Below are positions 43,135 to 53,072 of a stretch of 64,000 bases of DNA, piece by piece (within the stretch, counting starts at the first letter, position 1; every line of letters starts with the position of its first letter). The notes under the pieces are model-generated. The model was not told where the DNA came from and did not search any database. It was given only the letters and a program-made list of their open reading frames with translations. Source of the DNA: Rhodoferax sp. (GTDB lineage: Bacteria > Pseudomonadota > Gammaproteobacteria > Burkholderiales > Burkholderiaceae_C); assembly GCF_025354435.1 (NCBI RefSeq), contig NZ_JANXMU010000050.1:62001-126000 (forward strand). The letters run 5' to 3'. The position numbers were made by a program, and so were the translations under genes.

Positions 43135-43606
43135 CCCCCTGTACACCACCGTCGTGCCGCCCGAGTGGGTGGACTACAACGGCCATCTGCGCGATGCCTA
43201 CTACGGGCTGATTTGCAGCTATGCCACCGACGCGCTGATGGACCAGATTGGCCTGGATGCAGCGGGCCGCGCGTGCACCCACGGCAGCCTGTTTACGCTG
43301 GAAAGTCACATCCACTACCTGCACGAGGTGAAGCTGGGCGCACAAGTGCAGGTGCAATTGCAGTTGCTGGGCTGTGATGCGAAGCGGCTGCATATCTTCC
43401 TCCGCCTGGTGCTGTCGGGCAGGGCGGAACCGGTGGCGGTGTGCGAGCAGATGCTGCTGCATGTGGACATACGGGGCCCTCGCTCGGCGGTATTTCCGAC
43501 CGACGTGCTGGCCCGGGTGCAGGGCATGGCGGCGGCACACCGAGCGCTGCCCGTGCCCGCCCTGGTCGGCAGGGTGATGCAGTTGCCGGGAGCACTGCCA
43601 AGCTAG
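43124..43606 (+). CDS. cdhB: Betainyl-CoA thioesterase (hotdog fold)
   Basis: A 160-residue 4HBT-like hotdog protein. [24 protein letters not shown] near residues 14-37 holds the active-site Asp-Tyr-Asn-Gly-His pattern on the long helix. [19 protein letters not shown] near 57 is the second half of the site. It would hydrolyse betainyl-CoA to glycine betaine, the last step of the pathway encoded here. The start overlaps the cdhA stop by eleven bases. umuD begins 33 bases after its stop but has its own SOS-type promoter. Confidence 0.85.
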   Translation: MASDPLYTTVVPPEWVDYNGHLRDAYYGLICSYATDALMDQIGLDAAGRACTHGSLFTLESHIHYLHEVKLGAQVQVQLQLLGCDAKRLHIFLRLVLSGRAEPVAVCEQMLLHVDIRGPRSAVFPTDVLARVQGMAAAHRALPVPALVGRVMQLPGALPS

Positions 43607-43628
43607 GCATCCGTTGTGATGGTAGATA

Positions 43629-43648
43629 TACTGTACTTATGAACAGTA
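43629..43648. promoter_or_regulatory. LexA (SOS) box overlapping the umuD start codon
   Basis: TACTGTACTTATGAACAGTA contains CTG-N10-CAG with symmetric TA flanks, matching the E. coli-type LexA consensus closely. The umuD ATG (43639-43641) lies in the centre of the box. LexA bound here would block transcription and the translation start region together. Confidence 0.88.
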
Positions 43649-44079
43649 TTTTTATGCCGCCATCACCGGTGCTGGTTTCGGATGCACCGCTGTGGGGGAT
43701 GCTGCTGGCGAATCGGGTGAGTGCAGGGTTTCCGTCCCCGGCGGAAGACCTGGGTGCGCAGCGGATGGACCTGACCCAGATGCTGGTAGTGCATGCGCAA
43801 GCCACTTACTTTTTACGGGCCAGCGGCCAGTCGATGGTGGGGGTGGGTATTTTTGACGGCGACATCCTGCTGGTGGACCGGGCCATCCAACCCCGCCACA
43901 AGCACATCGTGGTGGCTATCGTGGATGGCGACTTCACGGTCAAAACCCTGCAACAGCAGGCTGGGCGCACCTGGCTGCAGGCCGCCAACCCGGCCTACCC
44001 CGACATCGTGCCCCGCGACGGCCAGATTATCGAGGTCTGGGGCGTGGTGACCAGCAGCATCAAGCAGTTTGCGGTCTAG
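43639..44079 (+). CDS. umuD: DNA polymerase V subunit UmuD (S24 self-cleaving protein)
   Basis: A 146-residue LexA-like S24 peptidase. The cleavage-site region is near GFPSPAED (about residue 30), the nucleophile serine is in ASGQSMVG near 61, and the general-base lysine in DFTVKTLQQ near 98. RecA-stimulated self-cleavage yields UmuD', which joins UmuC to form the translesion polymerase Pol V. ATG 43639 lies within the LexA box; no other start fits the family. umuC starts two bases after its stop. Confidence 0.92.
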   Translation: MNSIFMPPSPVLVSDAPLWGMLLANRVSAGFPSPAEDLGAQRMDLTQMLVVHAQATYFLRASGQSMVGVGIFDGDILLVDRAIQPRHKHIVVAIVDGDFTVKTLQQQAGRTWLQAANPAYPDIVPRDGQIIEVWGVVTSSIKQFAV

Positions 44080-44081
44080 CC

Positions 44082-45383
44082 ATGTACGCCCTGGTCGATG
44101 GCAATAATTTTTTCGTCTCGTGCGAACGGGTCTTCCGTCCCGACTTGCGTGGCCTCCCGGTGGTGGTGCTGAGCAACAACGACGGCTGTGCCATTGCTCG
44201 CAGCAACGAAGCCAAGGCGCTGGGTATCAAGATGGGGGCTCCGTGGTTCAAGATCCGGCATATGGTGGATACGCACAGGCTGGTGGCCTTGTCGTCCAAC
44301 TTTGCGCTTTACGGTGACCTGAGCGACCGCATGATGAGTCTGGCCGCCGGGCTGGGGCCGCACCAGGAGATTTACTCCATTGACGAATCGTTTATCGACT
44401 TGACCGGGGTACGTGGCAACCTGGTGGCGCGGGCACACGCGATCCGTGCCCGCATCCTGCAATGGGTGGGCATTCCCTGCGGTATCGGCATGGGGGCTAC
44501 CAAAACCTTGGCCAAGCTGGCCAACCACGTGGCCAAAACGACCGAACGCACACCCGGCAGCTATCCAGCCCACCTGGCGCAAGTGTGCAACCTGGCTGCC
44601 TTGGCACCCGTGGATCTGGCGACGGTGCTGGGCGCAACGGCCGTGCGGGACGTGTGGGGCGTGGGGCGGCGCATTGGTGCGCAGCTCGAAAAAATAGGCA
44701 TCACCACCGCCTTGCAACTGGCCCGACTGGACCCCGCCATGGTGCGCGCACGTTGGTCGGTGGTTTTGGAGTCCACCGTACGCGAGCTACAGGGAACGCC
44801 GTGCTATGGCCTGGACTCAGCGCCTGCGCGCAGCCAGCAAGTGGCCTACACGCGGTCGTTTGGGCAACCGGTATCCAATCTGGTGGAGTTGCAGGAGGCG
44901 GTGACCGAATTTGCCAGTCGGGCCGCTGAAAAATTGCGCACCCAGAACAGCCTGGCCAGCCAGGTGCTGGTCTATATCCGTACCAGCCCATTTCGCCAGG
45001 AGCCGCAGTACAGCCGTTCCGCTACCGTGCCCTTGCACCGGCCCAGCGCTGACACCACGGTGCTGGTGGGGGCAGCATTGGCGGGTTTGCAGTCCATCTA
45101 CCGGCCCGGTTTCCAGCTCGCCAAGGCCGGGGTGATGCTGTTGGATCTGCAAGCTGACCCGCAGCACCAGGGCGAACTGGCACTGCAGGCTGGGGCCTTG
45201 CCCGCCGACCGGACCCGCCTCATGTCCGCCCTGGACGGGCTGAACCAGCGCTATGGCCGCGGCACGGTGCTGCTGGCCAGTGCGGGCTTGGCAGGGCCAC
45301 AGCGGACCTGGACCATGAAACAAGAACTGCGCTCGCCGGGTTACACCACCTGCTGGGCAGATTTACCGGTGGCAAAGGCTTGA
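44082..45383 (+). CDS. umuC: DNA polymerase V catalytic subunit UmuC (Y-family)
   Basis: A 433-residue Y-family translesion polymerase. MYALVDGNNFFVSCERVFRPDLRG opens the palm with the first catalytic aspartate. IYSIDESFIDLTG near residue 100 has the SIDE catalytic pair. CGIGMGATKTLAKLANHVAK near 130 and VWGVGRRIGAQLEKIGI near 190 are the fingers and thumb helix-hairpin-helix segments. The little finger and C-terminal DUF4113-like region (end AGPQRTWTMKQELRSPGYTT) are complete. It is co-transcribed with umuD under SOS control. Confidence 0.93.
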   Translation: MYALVDGNNFFVSCERVFRPDLRGLPVVVLSNNDGCAIARSNEAKALGIKMGAPWFKIRHMVDTHRLVALSSNFALYGDLSDRMMSLAAGLGPHQEIYSIDESFIDLTGVRGNLVARAHAIRARILQWVGIPCGIGMGATKTLAKLANHVAKTTERTPGSYPAHLAQVCNLAALAPVDLATVLGATAVRDVWGVGRRIGAQLEKIGITTALQLARLDPAMVRARWSVVLESTVRELQGTPCYGLDSAPARSQQVAYTRSFGQPVSNLVELQEAVTEFASRAAEKLRTQNSLASQVLVYIRTSPFRQEPQYSRSATVPLHRPSADTTVLVGAALAGLQSIYRPGFQLAKAGVMLLDLQADPQHQGELALQAGALPADRTRLMSALDGLNQRYGRGTVLLASAGLAGPQRTWTMKQELRSPGYTTCWADLPVAKA

Positions 45384-45503
45384 GTCATAAACCCCTGCTG
45401 TGGGCAATGCCGTGCAGGTAGTAACCCCTTTTGTTGCGGCGCAGCATGCTAGCATTCTTGTCCCTTGGGATAACCTCCTCCACCTCTGACAGCCGGGCAC
45501 CGC

Positions 45504-46733
45504 ATGCGCAAGACTTCTCTGGACAAAAGCAAGATCAAGTTTCTTTTACTGGAAGGCGTGCACCCTTCGGCGCTGGAGGTGCTGCGCAACGCGGGCTACA
45601 CCCAGATCGAGAGCGTGCCCGGCGCTTTGCCCGAGGAGCAGCTGAAAGAAAAGATCGCCGACGCGCATTTCATCGGCATCCGCTCGCGCACCCAGCTCAC
45701 CAAAGAAGTGTTTGCCCAGGCACACAAGCTGGTGGCCGTGGGCTGCTTTTGCATAGGCACCAACCAGGTAGACCTGGAGGCCGCCCGCGAGCGTGGCATT
45801 GCGGTGTTCAACGCGCCGTTTTCCAACACCCGGTCGGTGGCCGAGCTGGTGCTGGCCGAGGCGATCTTGCTGCTGCGTGGCATCCCCGAGAAAAGCGCGG
45901 TGGCGCACCGCGGCGGCTGGCTCAAGTCGGCCGAAAATTCGTACGAGATCCGCGGCAAAACCCTGGGCATCGTGGGCTACGGCTCCATCGGCACGCAGTT
46001 GTCGGTATTGGCCGAGGCCATGGGCATGCAGGTCTGCTTTTATGACGTGGTGACCAAGCTGCCGCTGGGCAATGCGCGCCAGGTCGGCAACCTGCACGAT
46101 CTGCTGGGCCAAAGCGACATCGTCACCCTGCACGTGCCCGAAACCGCCGCCACGCAGTGGATGATTGGGGCCAAAGAGTTCGCCGCCATGAAGCAGGACA
46201 GCATTTTTATCAACGCCGCGCGCGGTACGGTGGTGGATATTGACGCGCTGGCCGCAGCCCTGCAGGCTAAAAAGCTGCTCGGTGCCGCCATCGACGTGTT
46301 CCCCGAGGAGCCGCGCAGCAACAAAGACGAGTTCCAGTCGCCTCTGCGCGGGCTGGACAATGTGATCCTGACCCCCCACGTGGGCGGCTCCACCATCGAA
46401 GCGCAGGCCAATATTGGCCTGGAAGTGGCCGAAAAACTGGTCAAGTACAGCGACAACGGCACCTCCACCTCGTCGGTCAACTTCCCCGAGGTGGCCCTAA
46501 GCAGCCATTCAGGCAAGCACCGCCTGCTGCACATCCACCACAACGTGCCGGGCGTGCTGTCGGCGGTGAACCAGGTGTTTACCGACAACCACATCAACAT
46601 CGCTGCGCAGTTTTTGCAAACCAATGAAAAAATTGGCTATGTGGTGATCGACATCGACGCGGCCTCCAGCGACCTGGCTTTGGAAAAGCTGGCCCACGTG
46701 CCCGGCACCATCCGTAGCCGCGTGCTGTTCTGA
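45504..46733 (+). CDS. serA: D-3-phosphoglycerate dehydrogenase
   Basis: A 409-residue first enzyme of serine synthesis, type II (E. coli-like) with a C-terminal ACT domain. FLLLEGVHPSALEVLR starts the substrate domain. The NAD loop GIVGYGSIGTQLSVLAEAMG spans about 153-172, INAARGTVVDID near 235 holds the active arginine region, and LTPHVGGSTIEAQ near 291 the catalytic histidine. The ACT domain (RLLHIHHNVPGVLSAVNQVF, about 337-409) binds serine as feedback inhibitor. E. coli-type SerA also reduces 2-oxoglutarate to D-2-hydroxyglutarate, which is relevant to the oxidase encoded next. Confidence 0.94.
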   Translation: MRKTSLDKSKIKFLLLEGVHPSALEVLRNAGYTQIESVPGALPEEQLKEKIADAHFIGIRSRTQLTKEVFAQAHKLVAVGCFCIGTNQVDLEAARERGIAVFNAPFSNTRSVAELVLAEAILLLRGIPEKSAVAHRGGWLKSAENSYEIRGKTLGIVGYGSIGTQLSVLAEAMGMQVCFYDVVTKLPLGNARQVGNLHDLLGQSDIVTLHVPETAATQWMIGAKEFAAMKQDSIFINAARGTVVDIDALAAALQAKKLLGAAIDVFPEEPRSNKDEFQSPLRGLDNVILTPHVGGSTIEAQANIGLEVAEKLVKYSDNGTSTSSVNFPEVALSSHSGKHRLLHIHHNVPGVLSAVNQVFTDNHINIAAQFLQTNEKIGYVVIDIDAASSDLALEKLAHVPGTIRSRVLF

Positions 46734-46853
46734 TGTAACCGTCGTTTCCCGACAACCCGCTGTCGGCAGGGTGAAAGTCTGCTGCCCTAAAATCGCTATC
46801 CGATTCCCATCCCAGGCCCATGGGCGCTGTGCCCACCCCAGGTTATTTTCCCC

Positions 46854-49800
46854 ATGAATGCTCCCACCGCGTTGTCCACCCTGCTGGCGCAGGCTCCTGA
46901 AGCCGTGCGCCTGCGCGAAATCCCGTACAACTACACCTCGTTTTCCGACCGCGAAATCGTCATCCGCCTGCTGGGCACGCGTGCCTGGGATGTCCTGAAC
47001 GGCCTACGCCAGGAGCGCCGCACCGGTAGATCCGCCCGCATGCTGTACGAGGTGCTGGGCGATATCTGGGTGGTGCAGCGCAACCCCTACCTGCAAGACG
47101 ACCTGCTGGACAACCCCAAGCGCCGCAAGCAGCTGGTGGATGCCTTGCACCACCGCCTGGACGAAGTAGGCAAGCGCCGCAACCCGGATGCCAACAGCGA
47201 GCGCGATGCTCTGGTGGGCGAGTTGCTAGTGGCGGCCACGGCGGCGGTGGACCAGTTTGGCAAAACCTTCGTCGAGGTGGCCGAGCTGCGCCGCAAGACC
47301 GCGCGGGTGCTGGGCAAGCTCACGGCCAAAGACAACATCAAGTTTGACGGCCTGAGCCGTGTGAGCCACGTCACCGATGCCACCGACTGGCGCGTCGAAT
47401 ACCCGTTTGTGGTGCTCACCCCCGACACCGAGGCCGAGATGGCCGGGCTGGTCAGGGGCTGTATCGAACTCGGCCTGACCATCATTCCGCGCGGTGGCGG
47501 CACTGGCTACACCGGCGGCGCAATCCCGTTGACCTGGAACAGCGCGGTCATCAACACCGAAAAGCTCGAAGCGATGACCGAGGTGGAGATGCGCATGCTG
47601 CCCGGCGTGGACCACCCGGTGGCCACCATCTTCAGCGAAGCTGGTGTGGTGACCCAGCGCGTGGCCGACGCAGCCGAGCGCGGTGGCTACGTGTTTGCGG
47701 TCGATCCCACGTCGGCCGAGGCCTCCTGCATCGGCGGCAACATCGCCATGAATGCCGGTGGTAAGAAGGCCGTGCTCTGGGGCACGGCGTTGGACAACCT
47801 GGCCTCGTGGCGCATGGTCACGCCCGACGCGCAGTGGCTGGAAGTCACCCGCCTGAACCACAACCTGGGCAAGATCCACGACGTGGAAATGGCCAGTTTT
47901 GAGCTGCAGTATTTCGAAGCCGATGGCAAGACCAAGATCCGCACCGAGCGCCTGGACATCCCGGGCCGCACCTTCCGCAAAGAAGGCCTGGGCAAGGACG
48001 TGACCGACAAGTTCCTCAGCGGCCTGCCCGGCATCCAGAAAGAGGGCTGCGACGGCCTGATCACCAGCGGCCGCTGGGTGGTGCACCGCATGCCTGCGCA
48101 CACCCGCACCGTGTGCCTGGAGTTCTTTGGCGATGCCAAGAACGCCGTGCCCAGCATCGTCGAGATCAAAGATTTCATGTTCGCCGAGCAAAAGCGCACC
48201 GGCGTGCTGCTGGCCGGTCTGGAACATCTGGACGATCGCTACCTGAAAGCCGTGGGCTACACCACCAAATCCAAGCGCGGCGGCCTGCCCAAGATGGCCT
48301 TGTTTGGCGACATCGCGGGCGACAACGCCGACGACGTGGCCCGTGCCACCAGCGAAGTGGTGCGCATCGCCAATTCGCGCAGCGGCGAAGGTTTCATCGC
48401 CATCAGCCCTGAAGCGCGCAAGAAATTCTGGCTGGACCGCAAGAAGACCGCCGCCATCAGCCGCCACACCAATGCCTTCAAGATCAACGAAGACGTGGTG
48501 ATCCCGCTGCCGCGCATGGCCGAGTACACCGACGGTATCGAGCGCATCAACATCGAACTCAGCCTGAAGAACAAGCTGGAGCTGTGCGACGCGCTGCAGG
48601 AGTTCTTCAGCCGCGGCAACCTGCCGCTGGGCAAGGGCGATGAAGACGGCGATGTGCCGTCGCCCGAGCTGCTGGAAGAGCGCGTGGTGCAGGCCCAGAG
48701 CCTGGTGGCCGAGGTGCGTGCCCTGTGGCAGGGCTGGCTGGACGGGGTGGAAACCCTGTTCCCGCAGCTGCAAGACCACAGCCTGCGCGCTAGCTGGAAG
48801 ACGCAGATCCGCGCGGGTCTGCAAAACATCTTCACCGGCGCGGCCTTCAAGGGCATCCTGGACGAGTGCACCGCCATCCACAAAAAGGTCTTGAAGGGTC
48901 GGGTCTGGGTGGCTCTGCACATGCACGCCGGGGACGGCAATGTGCACACCAACCTGCCGGTCAATAGCGACAACTACGAGATGCTGCAAACCGCGCACGG
49001 TGCCGTCAAACGCATCATGGCGTTGGCCCGCAGCCTGGACGGCGTGATCTCGGGTGAGCACGGCATTGGCATCACCAAGCTGGAGTTTCTGAGCGATGCC
49101 GAGATGCAGCCGTTCACCGACTACAAGCAGCGCATCGACCCCGAGGGCCGCTTCAACAAAGGTAAGTTGCTACGAAATTCGCAGCTGCATGCGAAGGCAG
49201 GACATGCGCTAGAGGCTGATTTAACCAATGCCTACACCCCGAGCTTCGGGCTGATGGGCCACGAGTCGCTGATCATGCAGCAGAGCGACATCGGTGCCAT
49301 TGCCGACAGCATGAAGGACTGCCTGCGCTGCGGCAAATGCAAACCCGTGTGCGCCACCCACGTGCCACGTGCCAACCTGCTGTACAGCCCGCGCAACAAG
49401 ATTCTGGCCACGTCTTTGCTGGTGGAAGCCTTCTTGTACGAAGAGCAGACCCGCCGCGGCGTGAGCATCAAGCACTGGGAGCAGTTCGAGGACGTGGCCG
49501 ACCATTGCACGGTGTGCCACAAATGCCTGAGCCCCTGCCCGGTGAAGATCGACTTCGGCGACGTCACCATGAACATGCGCAACCTGCTGCGTAAGATGGG
49601 CAAAAAGACCTTCCGCCCCGGCAACGCCGCCGCCATGCTGTTCCTGAACGCCACCAACCCCGAAACCATCAAGCTGGCGCGCGCCGCCATGGTCGGCGTG
49701 GGCTTCAAGGCCCAGCGCCTGGCCAACGACCTGCTGCGCAGCTTTGCCAAGAAGCAGACCGCCGCGCCGCGCGCCACGGCGGGCACCGCGCCCATCAAGG

Positions 49801-50732
49801 AGCAGGTGATCCACTTCATCAACAAAAAAATGCCAGGTGGCTTGCCGAAGAAAACCGCACGTGCCCTGCTGGACATTGAAGATGGCGATTACGTACCCAT
49901 CATCCGCAACCCTGTCGCCACCACCAGCGAGTCCGAGGCGGTGTTTTACTTCCCCGGCTGCGGCTCCGAGCGCCTGTTCAGCCAGGTCGGCCTGGCCACC
50001 CAGGCCATGCTGTGGCATGCGGGCGTGCAAACTGTGCTGCCACCGGGTTACCTGTGCTGCGGCTACCCGCAAAAGGGCAGCGGCCAGTTCGACAAGGCCA
50101 ACAAGATCATCACTGACAACCGGGTGCTGTTCCACCGCGTGGCCAATACGCTGAACTACCTGGACATCAAGACCGTGGTGGTGAGCTGCGGCACTTGCTA
50201 CGACCAACTCCAGGGCTACGAGTTCGACAAAATATTCCCTGGCTGCCGCATCATCGACATCCACGAATACCTGCTGGAAAAAGGCATCACGCTGAACAAC
50301 GGCGGCTCCTACCTGTACCACGACCCCTGCCACACGCCCATGAAGCTGCAGGAGCCGATGAAGACGGTGAAGGCGCTGCTGGGCGACCAGGTGCTGGAAT
50401 CCAAACGCTGCTGCGGCGAGTCGGGCACCCTGGGCGTGACCCGGCCCGACATCTCCACGCAAATCCGCTTCCGCAAGGAAGAAGAACTGCGCAACGACGA
50501 AACCAAGCTGCGGGCCCTGGGCTCCGTAGGCGAAAAGGACAACGTGAAAATCCTCACCAGCTGCCCCAGCTGCCTGCAAGGCCTGAGCCGCTACGGCAAC
50601 GACCTGCAAAACGGCCTGCTCGAAGCCGACTACATCGTGGTCGAAATGGCCAACCAGATCCTGGGCAGTGACTGGTTGCCGACCTACGTGGCGCAAGCCA
50701 ACCACGGCGGCATTGAGCGGGTTTTGGTCTGA
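46854..50732 (+). CDS. DUF3683-type FAD-linked oxidase with Fe-S and CCG domains (candidate D-2-hydroxyglutarate dehydrogenase)
   Basis: A 1292-residue fusion. An N-terminal DUF3683 region covers about 1-180. A PCMH-type FAD domain follows ([36 protein letters not shown] near 212-227), then the FAD-oxidase C domain ending [15 protein letters not shown] and [13 protein letters not shown]. Two 4Fe-4S motifs come next ([11 protein letters not shown] near 823, [11 protein letters not shown] near 885), then two cysteine-rich CCG domains ([38 protein letters not shown]). It is a larger relative of E. coli YdiJ, a D-2-hydroxyglutarate dehydrogenase. Adjacent serA supports that substrate, although lactate or glycolate are alternatives. 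A family A repeat (49169-49222) forms part of the linker before the Fe-S region. Confidence 0.85.
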   Translation: MNAPTALSTLLAQAPEAVRLREIPYNYTSFSDREIVIRLLGTRAWDVLNGLRQERRTGRSARMLYEVLGDIWVVQRNPYLQDDLLDNPKRRKQLVDALHHRLDEVGKRRNPDANSERDALVGELLVAATAAVDQFGKTFVEVAELRRKTARVLGKLTAKDNIKFDGLSRVSHVTDATDWRVEYPFVVLTPDTEAEMAGLVRGCIELGLTIIPRGGGTGYTGGAIPLTWNSAVINTEKLEAMTEVEMRMLPGVDHPVATIFSEAGVVTQRVADAAERGGYVFAVDPTSAEASCIGGNIAMNAGGKKAVLWGTALDNLASWRMVTPDAQWLEVTRLNHNLGKIHDVEMASFELQYFEADGKTKIRTERLDIPGRTFRKEGLGKDVTDKFLSGLPGIQKEGCDGLITSGRWVVHRMPAHTRTVCLEFFGDAKNAVPSIVEIKDFMFAEQKRTGVLLAGLEHLDDRYLKAVGYTTKSKRGGLPKMALFGDIAGDNADDVARATSEVVRIANSRSGEGFIAISPEARKKFWLDRKKTAAISRHTNAFKINEDVVIPLPRMAEYTDGIERINIELSLKNKLELCDALQEFFSRGNLPLGKGDEDGDVPSPELLEERVVQAQSLVAEVRALWQGWLDGVETLFPQLQDHSLRASWKTQIRAGLQNIFTGAAFKGILDECTAIHKKVLKGRVWVALHMHAGDGNVHTNLPVNSDNYEMLQTAHGAVKRIMALARSLDGVISGEHGIGITKLEFLSDAEMQPFTDYKQRIDPEGRFNKGKLLRNSQLHAKAGHALEADLTNAYTPSFGLMGHESLIMQQSDIGAIADSMKDCLRCGKCKPVCATHVPRANLLYSPRNKILATSLLVEAFLYEEQTRRGVSIKHWEQFEDVADHCTVCHKCLSPCPVKIDFGDVTMNMRNLLRKMGKKTFRPGNAAAMLFLNATNPETIKLARAAMVGVGFKAQRLANDLLRSFAKKQTAAPRATAGTAPIKEQVIHFINKKMPGGLPKKTARALLDIEDGDYVPIIRNPVATTSESEAVFYFPGCGSERLFSQVGLATQAMLWHAGVQTVLPPGYLCCGYPQKGSGQFDKANKIITDNRVLFHRVANTLNYLDIKTVVVSCGTCYDQLQGYEFDKIFPGCRIIDIHEYLLEKGITLNNGGSYLYHDPCHTPMKLQEPMKTVKALLGDQVLESKRCCGESGTLGVTRPDISTQIRFRKEEELRNDETKLRALGSVGEKDNVKILTSCPSCLQGLSRYGNDLQNGLLEADYIVVEMANQILGSDWLPTYVAQANHGGIERVLV
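49169..49222 (-). repeat. Family A repeat inside the FAD/Fe-S oxidase gene
   Basis: On the plus strand GCTACGAAATTCGCAGC, TGCATGCGAAGGCAGGACATG and CGCTAGAGGCTGATTT match a full reverse-oriented family A unit. It is translated without stops as a linker between FAD-oxidase C and the ferredoxin-like domain (about residues 772-789). Confidence 0.75.
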
Positions 50733-51145
50733 TGGCCGGCCTCAAGGCGGGCGCGCCTACCCCCAAAGACATCACCGTCCACGGCCTGTCGCGGGCGCTG
50801 GAAGTCACGTTCTCCGACGGTGCGGTGTTCCGCATCCCGTTCGAGCTGATGCGCGTGTACTCGCCATCCGCCGAAGTGCAAGGCCACGGCCCGGGTCAGG
50901 AAACCCTGCAAACCGGCATGCGCGAAGTCACGTTGAACGGGCTGGAGCCGGTGGGCAACTACGGCGTGCAGCCCACGTTCTCCGACGGCCACAGCACCGG
51001 CATCTTCACCTGGGACTACCTGTACTTCCTGGGAGCTGAGCAAGACAAGCTGTGGGCCGACTACGAAGCCCGCTTGGCCGCCGCCGGTGCCAGCCGGGAT
51101 ACCCCCATGCCCGGCAAAACGGCTAAGGGCTGCGGTAGCCACTAA
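50732..51145 (+). CDS. DUF971 domain protein (gamma-butyrobetaine hydroxylase-like N-terminal fold)
   Basis: A 137-residue protein with a DUF971 domain: ITVHGLSRALEVTFSDGAVFRIPFELMRVYSPSAEVQGHG, then VTLNGLEPVGNYGVQPTFSDGHSTGIFTWDYLYFLG. The fold is shared with the N-terminus of gamma-butyrobetaine hydroxylase and with proteins implicated in Fe-S assembly; no catalytic residues are apparent. It overlaps the upstream oxidase by one base (TGATG), so it may assist maturation of that Fe-S enzyme, which is an inference. The tail ends in KGCGSH. Its position before ubiE is conserved in Burkholderiales. Confidence 0.85.
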   Translation: MAGLKAGAPTPKDITVHGLSRALEVTFSDGAVFRIPFELMRVYSPSAEVQGHGPGQETLQTGMREVTLNGLEPVGNYGVQPTFSDGHSTGIFTWDYLYFLGAEQDKLWADYEARLAAAGASRDTPMPGKTAKGCGSH

Positions 51146-51211
51146 AATCGGTTTGCTATTGAAGATATAGCTACTAGCGTAGGTAGAACCTACGCTAGAG
51201 GCCGATTTTCT
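51144..51211. repeat. Family A repeat forming a long cruciform between DUF971 and ubiE
   Basis: A reverse-oriented family A unit. The outer arms AAAATCGG and CCGATTTT pair. Inside are GCTAT-N7-ATAGC and an eleven-pair stem, CTAGCGTAGGT with ACCTACGCTAG around AGA. It begins at the DUF971 stop codon and may terminate that transcript before ubiE. Confidence 0.75.
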
Positions 51212-51277
51212 TTAAATTCCCTGTGCGGTGCAGGGTTGTCGCTGTGCTGCGCCATCATTCTGATTTAGTATACAAAC

Positions 51278-52009
51278 ATGAGCACTACCCACTTTGGTTT
51301 CCAGTCGGTGGACGAGAACGACAAAGCCCGCCATGTGCGCGGCGTGTTTGATTCCGTCGCCTCCAAATACGACCTGATGAACGACCTGATGTCGGCAGGC
51401 CTGCACCGCACCTGGAAGGCCTACACCGTCCTGGTGGCCGATATCCGCGAAGGCCACCAGGTACTGGATATCGCGGGCGGCACGGGCGACTTGGCGATGG
51501 CGTTTGCCAAAAAGGTCGGCGCGACTGGCCGGGTGGTGCATACCGACATCAACGAAGCCATGCTGCGCACCGGCCGCGACCGCCTGCTGGATGCGGGCGT
51601 GGTGCTGCCCACCATGGTTTGCGATGCCGAAAAGCTGCCTTTCGCCGATGCCGCGTTCGACCGCGTCAGCGTGGCCTTTGGCCTGCGCAACATGACGCAC
51701 AAAGACGTGGCCCTGGCCGAGATGTGCCGCGTACTTAAGCCCGGCGGCAAGCTGCTGGTCTTGGAGTTTTCCAAGGTGGCCCAACCTCTGGAGAAGGTCT
51801 ACGACTGGTATTCCTTCAAGGTGTTGCCGCAGCTGGGCAAGCTGGTGGCGGGCGACGATGCCAGCTACCGCTATCTAGCCGAGTCCATCCGCATGCACCC
51901 CGGCCAAAAAGAACTCAAGGCCATGATGCAGACCGCGGGCTTCGGCCATGTGGACTACCACAACCTTACCGGGGGCATGGTGGCCTTGCATGTGGGTATC
52001 AAGTGTTGA
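51278..52009 (+). CDS. ubiE: Ubiquinone/menaquinone biosynthesis C-methyltransferase
   Basis: A 243-residue SAM-dependent methyltransferase that adds the C-methyl group to the benzoquinol ring. [26 protein letters not shown] near residue 25, the SAM loop [19 protein letters not shown] near 62, [13 protein letters not shown] near 110 and [17 protein letters not shown] near 150 are the family signatures, ending [21 protein letters not shown]-like segment precedes the start. Downstream ubiJ and ubiB belong to the same pathway. Confidence 0.95.
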   Translation: MSTTHFGFQSVDENDKARHVRGVFDSVASKYDLMNDLMSAGLHRTWKAYTVLVADIREGHQVLDIAGGTGDLAMAFAKKVGATGRVVHTDINEAMLRTGRDRLLDAGVVLPTMVCDAEKLPFADAAFDRVSVAFGLRNMTHKDVALAEMCRVLKPGGKLLVLEFSKVAQPLEKVYDWYSFKVLPQLGKLVAGDDASYRYLAESIRMHPGQKELKAMMQTAGFGHVDYHNLTGGMVALHVGIKC

Positions 52010-52049
52010 GCGTAGTCCGGTCTAATTCATAACAATAAATGGAGTCAGT

Positions 52050-53012
52050 ATGAAAGTTTGGGCATTGGTTTTGGCCGCCACGATGGTCTTGGCCGCAGGT
52101 TTCGATGCCGAAGCTGCGCGTTTGGGCGGCGGCCGTTCGATGGGTCGGCAGTCCAGCAATGTGACGCAGCGCCAGGCGGCCCCCGCACCCGTGGCACCCA
52201 CGCAAAACGCCACCAACGTAGCCCGTCCGGCTCCCGCCGCAGCACCTGCGCCCGCAGTAGCTCCCAAGCGCCCATGGGGTGCTATGTTGGGTGGTTTGGC
52301 GGCCGGTGTCGGCCTGGCCTGGCTGGCGCATTCCATGGGCCTGGGCGCAGAAATGGGTCAGTTCCTGATGATCGGCCTGATCGTGCTGGCGGGCATGCTG
52401 CTGTGGGGCTTTATCCGCTCGCGCAAGGCCGCCAGCAGCGCTCCGCAGGGCAGTCCGTTTGCCTTTCAGGGCGCGGCTGCGCCCAGCGCGGCACCGACCT
52501 ATTCGCCAGACCATGTGGGCAACGATGCTTCGGCGCGGCCTTTTGAGCGCAGCAGCCACATGGCGCCGCTGGAGTCCGGCGGTTCCATGATTGGTTCGGC
52601 GCTGGCCGGCCCGCAAGGCTGGGGTGCGCCCGCCGGTTTTGACTCCGAAGGCTTTTTGCGCGCCGCCAAGAACAATTTCATCACCCTGCAATCGGCCTGG
52701 GACCGCTCCGACATTTCGTCCCTGCGCGCCATGATGACCGACACCATGCTGGGCGAAATCCAGGCCCAACTGACCGACCGCGAAACCCATACCGGGGGCA
52801 ACACCAACAAGACCGACGTGGTGATGCTGGATGCCCAATTGCTGGGTATTGAAGACTTGGGTAACGACTACATGGCCAGTGTCGAGTTCTCCGGCATGAT
52901 CCGCGAAGAGCCGTCCGCAGGCCCTAGCCCGTTCCGCGAAGTCTGGAACATGACCAAACCCAAGAGCGGTGCCAGCGGCTGGCTGGTGGCAGGCGTACAA
53001 GCCCTGCAATAG
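52050..53012 (+). CDS. Tim44-like domain membrane protein
   Basis: A 320-residue protein. It has a signal-like N-terminus (MKVWALVLAATMVLAAGFDAEA), an Ala/Pro-rich segment, one or two hydrophobic stretches (about 82-130, with MLGGLAAGVGLAWLAHSMG and FLMIGLIVLAGMLLWG), and a C-terminal Tim44-like domain (about 200-318: AKNNFITLQSAWDRSDISSLRAMMTDTMLGEIQAQL and VEFSGMIREE). Function is unknown in bacteria; the domain is a helical/NTF2-like lipid- or protein-binding fold. Its place between ubiE and ubiJ is conserved in Burkholderiales. Confidence 0.85.
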   Translation: MKVWALVLAATMVLAAGFDAEAARLGGGRSMGRQSSNVTQRQAAPAPVAPTQNATNVARPAPAAAPAPAVAPKRPWGAMLGGLAAGVGLAWLAHSMGLGAEMGQFLMIGLIVLAGMLLWGFIRSRKAASSAPQGSPFAFQGAAAPSAAPTYSPDHVGNDASARPFERSSHMAPLESGGSMIGSALAGPQGWGAPAGFDSEGFLRAAKNNFITLQSAWDRSDISSLRAMMTDTMLGEIQAQLTDRETHTGGNTNKTDVVMLDAQLLGIEDLGNDYMASVEFSGMIREEPSAGPSPFREVWNMTKPKSGASGWLVAGVQALQ

Positions 53013-53072
53013 CGATTGGTCAAGGGCGCTTGCGTCCTGAAGCCCGGGAACTATCCCGGATAATAGGGGACT

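Noticed and set aside
47226-49061. Minus-strand open frame of 611 codons inside the FAD/Fe-S oxidase gene
   Set aside because: It is the antisense shadow of a conserved coding sequence and has no motif or ribosome site.
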